From Loripinus fragilis (taxonomy: Eukaryota; Mollusca; Bivalvia; Lucinida; Lucinidae): a DNA stretch of 64,000 nucleotides. Below, piece after piece: positions 57,801 through 64,000 of this stretch (position 1 is the first letter of the stretch; each line of letters opens with the position of its first letter). The DNA lies in contig OZ026530.1 in NCBI GenBank assembly GCA_964019695.1, positions 40,174,944 to 40,238,943 on the forward strand, read 5' to 3'. The notes below the pieces were generated by a model. It was not told the origin of the DNA. It made no database searches and saw only the letters and a list, made by a program, of their open reading frames with translations. The position numbers and the translations under genes were made by a program.

Positions 57801-57911
57801 TTAAAAATGGAGACTTTTTGAGCTCTCTATTGAATTTGTATTGAGGCATGTTTTGACTTTGTTGCCTTTCAGGGTTTTTTTTTCAGACATCACCACTTAT
57901 ATCTGGAGTTA

Positions 57912-58134
57912 CTTTTCTGCCAGCCTAGGGTGACAGTGACGTCATGTCTTGTTTACATAGATATCAGAGACTTGTAATCGATAAATCACTTGCGTATTAA
58001 TCCTATCCTCAGGATAGGAATAATACACAAGTGATCTATCGATCGGCGTTATCTCAAGTGTGGTCACGTTATTGTTTTACTTAGCAATTGTAAACAAAGT
58101 ATTACGTCACTGTCACTCTTGGTTGGCACGACAG
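57912..58134. mobile_element. MH MITE, copy 3
   Basis: 223 bp. CTTTTCTGCCAGCCTAGGG at the left, CTCTTGGTTGGCACGACAG at the right, TA flanks. The central palindrome surrounds ATCCTATCCTCAGGATAGGA. Confidence 0.85.
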
Positions 58135-58167
58135 TAGTAGTTTGCTGAGTGTTATTGTGCTGTGTTT

Positions 58168-58404
58168 TGCCCAGGTCACACATTCACGGACTGGACGCTG
58201 GATTAGCCACGGATGTACATTCGTGGCAATCCGTATTGGTCCGTAGCTTTTCGTATTGCAACAGATATCATACGTTGTAGTACTTAATCATACGTATATA
58301 GTGCATCCTTATAGGACTACGGAAACTGGCATTTCCGGGGTCATCCGTGAGATTTAATCCGTAGTAGAACCGGCGAGGTGATCCGTGAATGTTTGACCTG
58401 GGCA
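58168..58404. mobile_element. TIR MITE with GTCACAC-type ends and a word-biased interior
   Basis: 237 bp. TGCCCAGGTCACACATTCAC at the left and GTGAATGTTTGACCTGGGCA at the right are inverted. The interior repeats CCGTA and CGTATT words many times. The ends resemble in style those at 23346 and 62350 but differ in sequence. The target duplication is unclear. Confidence 0.75.
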
Positions 58405-58503
58405 TTAGGGATGGTTTCTTGACTTTGGACTGCTCTTAGGACTCAATTCTTAACTAATTTGACATTATAGTTGCTTCAAATATATATATGAGACGATGGA
58501 TTT

Positions 58504-58808
58504 CATGCGAGGATCCAGAAAGTTTTGTCTGAGGGGGTCCAACTTTGACATTTTTTTTTCGTTTCTTTTTAGTTTGATGAGGGTGGAAGGAATGCAACTA
58601 TTAGTGGGCCATCAACGGCCCGCCAGCGAAACGCCATTTAAATGGCGTTTCGCTGGCGGGCCGATGATGGCCCAACATTGAATACTGGATTGGTAGCCTT
58701 GTGATTTTAAGGGGATCCAGACCAGTGTTGCTAAGGAACCCTATATTTTTGTAATTTTCCAGGGGGGGGGGTCCGGACCCCCTGTCCCCCCCTCTGGATT
58801 CGCACATG
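58504..58808. mobile_element. MD MITE, copy 3, complete with 5-bp target duplication
   Basis: 305 bp. CATGCGAGGATCCAGA at the left and TCTGGATTCGCACATG at the right. GATTT flanks both ends (58499-58503, 58809-58813). The interior has a long palindrome (58605-58675) around CCATTTAAATGG with GCGTTTCGCTGGCGGGCC arms. Confidence 0.9.
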
Positions 58809-58931
58809 GATTTCCCACTACATCTATTCAGTGGATATAAGAGAACTTCGTCGGGAAGGAAGACGGGATATTGTTTTTATAAAATTAAATACGCACAGGC
58901 CTGCGCATGCCAACACACACACTATTAGTTA

Positions 58932-59366
58932 GGCCAGAATTTTTTTATTAGTTGATTTACGGGAATTTTTTTCAGATTAAGGGTCGAGAGGACGAAAAAA
59001 AAAAAAAGCTCTGAAAATGACCAGTTGAAAATGACCAGTTGACTGGTCATTTTCAGAGCTTTTTTTTATTAATATATAAAAAAAACAGTTAAAGTAGCAT
59101 GGTAAACCAACAGTCTGTATTAAATTTTTAAATATTTTATCATTTTCCTAAAAATCTGGACAGGACAATTACTTTTAACAGTGTCACTCTCAAAAATACA
59201 GACAGAACCTCAAAAACGTTTTATTTTTTCAAGACAACAAATAATATTTAGAGTCGGCGGATAAAATAAAAAAAAACATTTTAGAAATTAAATTTTATCT
59301 TTTTCGTACTTTCCGGAAAATTACAGTAAGAGGGTTCGTAAATCAACTTATATAAAAATTCTGGCC
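58932..59366. mobile_element. MM TIR element with an inner hairpin
   Basis: The left end GGCCAGAATTTTTTTATTAG and the right end, on the minus strand, GGCCAGAATTTTTATATAAG are inverted, both continuing TTGATTTACG. Inside, 58998-59063 is a hairpin: AGCTCTGAAAATGACCAGTT, whose second half is duplicated in tandem, and the complement ending in CAGAGCT. No coding capacity. Confidence 0.8.
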
Positions 59367-59429
59367 TTATTGGCTTATTTATCAAAATAGATTAGTGTCG
59401 CCCTTCTCAGATAGAACGTTCTGATAAAT

Positions 59430-60145
59430 ATTTGATCGGGCAGTGACATGAGAATTCCAACAATTTGACAGTTTGACAAGTGTAGACTCAGATGAGCCTG
59501 TACAGCCTCCTTTTAAGCTTAGAAACTCCAAATGTTATTCAGTCATTTCTTCCTGGTTTGATACCGCTTGAACTTTAGTAAAAACCCAGTTGCATGAATA
59601 TGAACTACAATTATCCGACTACAAAAAAAAATAGAAGTATTTTCGCCCAAATGTACAAATTTCTTGTCAAAAAATATATATTTTTTTGCTTATGAACTTT
59701 TGTAAATAATATCAGAAATACATATATTTGGGTCAAAATACTTCTATATATATTGTAGTCAGATAAGTGTAGTTCATATTCATGCAAATGGTTTTCTCTG
59801 AAGCTAACCCAGCGTGTCACAATATTGCAAACGGTATCAAACCAGGAAATGACTCTAAAAGGACTGATAAGCATGCTGCCGATTGCTAAAAGTGATCTAC
59901 ATGTATGTGAGATGTATAAATAGTTCAGACAACAAAGTGGCCAAAAGTATCCGTCTCCTTGATAAAAAGCAATTTTATACAGAAAAAAATTCATGCAAGT
60001 AAGAGCTTTTGAAAGATCTAACACTCTTAGATTAGTCAAGCGACTAGCAAAGGTTCTGACCAGACTGCGCGTATGGTCTGGTGTGAGCCTTTGCTGGTCG
60101 CACATAACACATTGTTGGACAGCTCATGTTATCACTGGGTGGAAA
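59430..60145. mobile_element. ME MITE, long copy with a nested palindromic element
   Basis: The ends ATTTGATCGGGCAGTGACAT (left) and ATGTTATCACTGGGTGGAAA (right) are degraded ME ends. CGACTAGCAAAGG and CCTTTGCTGGTCGCAC words are shared with 40090. At 59546-59856 a nested inverted pair (CCTGGTTTGATACCG / CGGTATCAAACCAGG) encloses another (TGCATGAATATGAACTACA / TGTAGTTCATATTCATGCA). The 164-codon minus frame here is accidental. Confidence 0.7.
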
Positions 60146-60494
60146 CGCACACCGGATATTGCTCCAAAATGAGCCGACGTTTACACTGAATTAGGATTCT
60201 GTCTGCCAGTCTACCTTTCAGTCCTGACAAACTAACACTTGACTTTACGCTCCTCAAAGACTCAGAGCAGAACAAATGTTTGCTCTCATCTGCTGGCGTA
60301 CTTTGGAAGCCTTATTTGCAAACATAATGTTTCCAGATAAGACTTATCTTTGGAGCAGTCTGGTTAGGATTCATAGTGTTTATTTTCACGATAAAAGCAG
60401 TCTGAAGTACACGTATATATACTGACCCTCACTTCCATTGCAAAATTTTTCAGGAGTTTCTTTTAATTAAAAACTAGCTCTTGCCTAAATGATA

Positions 60495-61049
60495 GTATTA
60501 ATAGACATTCCGCTTACTGTAAAGGCGGCAACTTTAATATTAATATCTGTGCGTGGTTTGGCTATTTATCAGCTAAGGAAGGGAAATCAGGTTTTATTTA
60601 TAATTTGGTAAAGAGTGCATAAGCTTTTTTGGCCACGCAAGCATGTGTGCATTTTATGAAAATCCTGACTGTATACACACTGAACTCACATTTATTAACC
60701 CTTAAAGCGCATAACCACAAAATGTATGTTTTTGTTATCCACTAAAATATTTGAAGCCTCACAGACAAACAGTGTTGACCCAGATCAGACTGCTCCTACA
60801 TATCTGGGTCCACAATGTTTGCCTCTATGCTAATGTTAAATAGACATTTTCAGATGCAGTTATTTTGCTGGCGTTTTAAGGACTCAATAACGTGTTTTGT
60901 GTCTATACTGAGGTAATGGCGCAATATGATAGAAACTTTTAATTAAAACCACACCTCATTTTCAGCTTTTTCCTTCGTGTAAGCTTGAACAGTCCTAATT
61001 ACGCATTGATAAGGTGCCGCCTTTACAGTAACCCAAAAGTCATATAATA
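60495..61049. mobile_element. MF MITE, second copy
   Basis: GCTTACTGTAAAGGCGGCAA at the left and TGCCGCCTTTACAGTAACCC at the right. The interior matches 33020-33529 on the opposite strand (for example AACTCACATTTATTAACCC). The ends are more diverged, so TA flanks are uncertain. Confidence 0.75.
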
Positions 61050-61234
61050 CACTTTAGAAGTTATGACAGACATACAACCAATCCAGTTTTGTTTAAGAAA
61101 AAGAATAATTAATTGATAAAGTTCTACTTTCATTTTCATAAATATCAAGTGTTTTATTTTTGATAAAATTATGTTACAATGGGTGAAATAATATATGGAA
61201 TATCTATGGTTCAGTTTGATTTTGAGTTAGAAAA

Positions 61235-61372
61235 AAAGTAAGTGAGTATGATCAGGAAATACCACAATCACAAACTGCAGACAATCCCATGGCACCGTGA
61301 GGAAGAGCCACATAACAATCACGAGACACCAGGAAGACAAACTAAGCAAAGCAACCAGCCATCTCATAATCA
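61235..61372 (-). mobile_element. RL-B LINE-like 3' end
   Basis: On the minus strand it ends TTTCCTGATCATACTCACTTAC at 61235, with AGGAAGA...GCCACATAACAATCACGAG (plus strand) matching 37200-37340 inverted. It is 5'-truncated relative to that copy. Confidence 0.75.
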
Positions 61373-62346
61373 AATATGTTGGCTTATTTAATTTATTCTT
61401 CACATTAAATCCAGCCAAATTGGACATGCTTTAGATACAAATAGATGATGACTATAGGGGTAGGTATGGAGGTTGCCAAATGTTGACTGAATTTTTACGA
61501 CTCAGTTGAACAATATCATATACCATTTTATGAAAGGTAATTTGATCATTAAAATAAGCAGCTCTTTTAATGCTGGTTACATATTTGATACAAAAAACTT
61601 ATATAATAGATTATGTGCTTTAAGTTATAATATCTTCCTAAAAATCACCCATGCGTCAATCAGTTTTTTTTCAGTAATATGCTTAATATCAATAAAGACA
61701 CTATTCATCATTTTTAACATAAGTGAGCCTTCAAATGGCAGCAATTTTCACCACTAGTAGTTTAAACTCATATAGTGCTTTTATTACACTAAAATGATAA
61801 ATATAAAATAAAGTAACATATGTAACTGTAAAAATAGGTGCATATTTCTAGCCATTTTCTTTCAATAAAAATTTATATTGACATGTAAGAATAAGAAAAA
61901 CTTTGATATTATCAATAAAGAAGTTCCTATTTTACTATAGAAGTTCCTATTTATTAGTAAACTTTGATATTGCAGGGTAATCCCCTAACTATGTATGAGA
62001 TAAATATATAATTTTGTGGTTTATATAATGAGTTTGTAGTAAACTATAATAGACATAGCTTCGGAGGTATTATTAAAGTCAATGGTCAAGTGATAACACT
62101 GTACTAAATACAGCTGTAGTATAATATACTTGATATTAGGTAACGTATAAACAGTTTTATCATAAATGTAGATTGCTTTGTTGCATACTGGCCTGTGGCT
62201 GCATTTATTTAAAATCTTTCATTGCAATGAGCATGTCGATAAATAAGAATTAAATTTAATTTGATTTGTACACTTGAATTTGATACTATTATAGGGTAAC
62301 AGAGTCAACATGGCTATTACACAGTGAAGCCCAAACTGCCAGAAGC
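61373..62346. other. No gene seen
   Basis: AT-rich. AGAAGTTCCTATTT occurs twice in tandem at about 61920-61955. The 83-codon frame at 61506 has no family resemblance. Confidence 0.4.
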
Positions 62347-62349
62347 TAA

Positions 62350-63349
62350 AGGCCCTGTCACACTATAACGTTTAAGCCAACGTATGCCGACGTATGAAAT
62401 ATATATCTAGTACGCTGGCATACGCTGAAATCTAATAAAAAAAATAGAGGAAGCCTCCCTCTGAACTTATGCAAAGCGTACGCGAAACGAGCATAGAACG
62501 TGTGTCTAACTTATGAGTAACTTATTCATAACTTATTCCCGACGTAACATAACCTATACTTTTATCAGCGTATAAAAGCGTATGCCCAGCGTATCACTAG
62601 CGTTCTTGAAACTAATGCACAACGAACGTCTAACGTATTCTGAATTGTACATATAACGTACGTTAACGTATGCATAACTTACATGTAGCGTACTTCTAAC
62701 TTATGTCAAACGTATAAAACAGTACAAAATTTTGGGACCATTTTGTCATATGACAACGTATACCAACGCACTGTAACGTGTTCGTAACGTATTGAAAACG
62801 TATCCCTAACTTTTCATACGTTGGTGCCAACGTACCTTAACGTATGCATAACTTACCTGTTGCGTACATCTAACTTATGCCTAACGTATAAGCAATACGT
62901 CGGCACACGCTGAAGATTTTTTATGCAAGCACAAAATTTTGGATCTATTCGCCGTATGACAACGTATACCAACGTACAGTAGCGTGTTCGTAACGTGTTT
63001 AAAACTTATCTCGGACGTATTCAGCGTACACCAACGTACTTGCTTAATTTCTCATACGTCCGCATACGTTGGTGCTAACGTATCTTAACGTATGCCTAAC
63101 TTACCTGCTACGTACATCTAGCGTATGCCTAGCGTATAGAAACAGTACGTTCGCATACGCTGTAATTTTTTATGGATGCACAAAACGTTGGACATCTTGG
63201 CCGTATGTCAACGTATACCACCGTACTATAGCGTATTAGTAACGTGCTTTAAACTTATTTCTAACATACTCAGCGTATACCAACGTACTTGCTGAATTTT
63301 TCATACGTCAGCATACGTTGGTGCTATACGTCGTAGTGTGACAGGGCCT
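62350..63349. mobile_element. Harbinger-like TIR element, exactly 1000 bp, with AACGTA-word interior
   Basis: AGGCCCTGTCACACTA at the left and TAGTGTGACAGGGCCT at the right are perfect inverted ends. TAA flanks both (62347-62349, 63350-63352), a 3-bp duplication of PIF/Harbinger type. The interior is built from variations of AACGTATGCC, AACTTATG and CATACGCTG; about two dozen ACGTA words occur. A block of ~240 bp (ACGTTGGTGC.AACGTA ... CACAAAATTTTGGA) recurs about three times. No transposase. Confidence 0.85.
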
Positions 63350-63352
63350 TAA

Positions 63353-64000
63353 CATGAGCCATTTAGCATCTTATATTCGTATATACATTTAATTCAGTTT
63401 AAGGAAGTCATAGTGTACTAAATTATGACTTAATGGGGGAGGGCTTCCATAAGCATATTTTTGATGTTACGTATGTTACTATTTGCTTTATGGTTTCAAG
63501 ATAAGCTTGTCGCTTATGTATAATTTACTGCTGGTATCCAATCTCATAACATGCCAGCTGAATATATTTGTTTTTACTCAGCATGACTTTATTCCATGCT
63601 TTTAGCCAAAAAATGTGTTTGTTATTTTTGTAAACATATCAAGTCAAATGTCTACAAAATTATTCTATAACAGCTAGGGAGCTGGTCTTTACAATTTTGG
63701 ATAGATTTGCTAATTGTCTTTATGATGACATAGAAAAAACTTGACCCTTTTGTCAGTAATAAACATATTAGAAGAAACGACAGGCATAATAATTTCCCAG
63801 AAATAGGGTAGTAATGAAAAATATCACGTAAGTAACATAGTGGATAGCATGATTTTGTTTTAAATGATAAGGTTTTGTTGTTAAATGGTTGGGCTATATA
63901 GAAACGTTAAACTTTAATTCATTTGAATGTCTCATAACATTTTTGACTTTTTAACAATCCATGTATTTTGAATGGATTTTAGAGGGTAACGTATGTGACA
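63353..64000. other. No gene seen
   Basis: AT-rich non-coding sequence to the end of the window. Confidence 0.4.

Noticed and set aside
59611..60105. 164-residue minus-strand frame
   Set aside because: It runs through a nested palindromic MITE; there is no recognisable protein family and the composition follows the AT-rich DNA.
61915..61960. FLP recombination-target-like GAAGTTCCTATT pair
   Set aside because: The words are a short tandem duplication in AT-rich DNA; the inverted third arm and correct spacer are absent.

Overview
This is a repeat-dominated window of an animal nuclear genome, most likely a bivalve mollusc. The reasons are: AT-rich DNA with widely spaced short coding pieces; two decayed CR1/L2/Jockey-like LINEs; tRNA-derived SINEs with a shared 3' tail; many palindromic MITEs, including the abundant bivalve-type element whose ends begin ATTTGAGCCG; and a carbohydrate sulfotransferase of the type expanded in molluscs. 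The species assignment is inference.

Layout. 1-4000 is a tandem satellite (about 205-bp monomer, partly a 3-monomer, 617-bp higher-order array) that runs into a 200-N assembly gap at 4001-4200. 4345-12000 is a three-level nest: a SINE-tail-like sequence is split by a TA-flanked inverted-repeat element (4430-11955), which is split by a 6.6-kb element bounded by two 1083-bp direct repeats (5261-11848) and carrying a 246-residue coiled-coil ORF. 12-14 kb holds a SINE and a 258-bp MITE with 5-bp target duplications. 14.45-20.7 kb holds two dead LINEs in tandem, the first broken by a LINE-tail fragment and the second by a hAT-like element.

The only host-type gene I can support is a type II membrane carbohydrate sulfotransferase on the plus strand. 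Coding exon 1 (22355-22460, cytosolic tail and membrane anchor) and exon 2 (40348-41459, complete catalytic domain) join in phase into a 405-residue protein across a 17.9-kb intron. That intron holds a nested Harbinger-like element (23346-26428), an orphan first exon of a DDE transposase-like gene (26639-27170), several MITEs, a three-copy minisatellite, and an imperfect 5.8-kb inverted repeat (33968-39731) with further elements inserted in its arms and loop.

Downstream (about 41.6-45.8 kb) is a decayed long-inverted-repeat transposon with a minus-strand CXC-cysteine-motif gene and, near its ends, repeats carrying nuclear-receptor-like DR1 half-site pairs. 46-64 kb is largely non-coding: a SINE, a Tc1-like transposase fragment, about ten MITEs, more LINE tails, and a word-biased 1000-bp Harbinger-like element at 62350-63349.

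Family labels used below are local: RL-A and RL-B (LINE-like 3' ends), S1 (tRNA-derived SINE), MD, ME, MF, MH, MJ, ML and MM (inverted-repeat MITE families). Stretches not listed showed no gene I can support.
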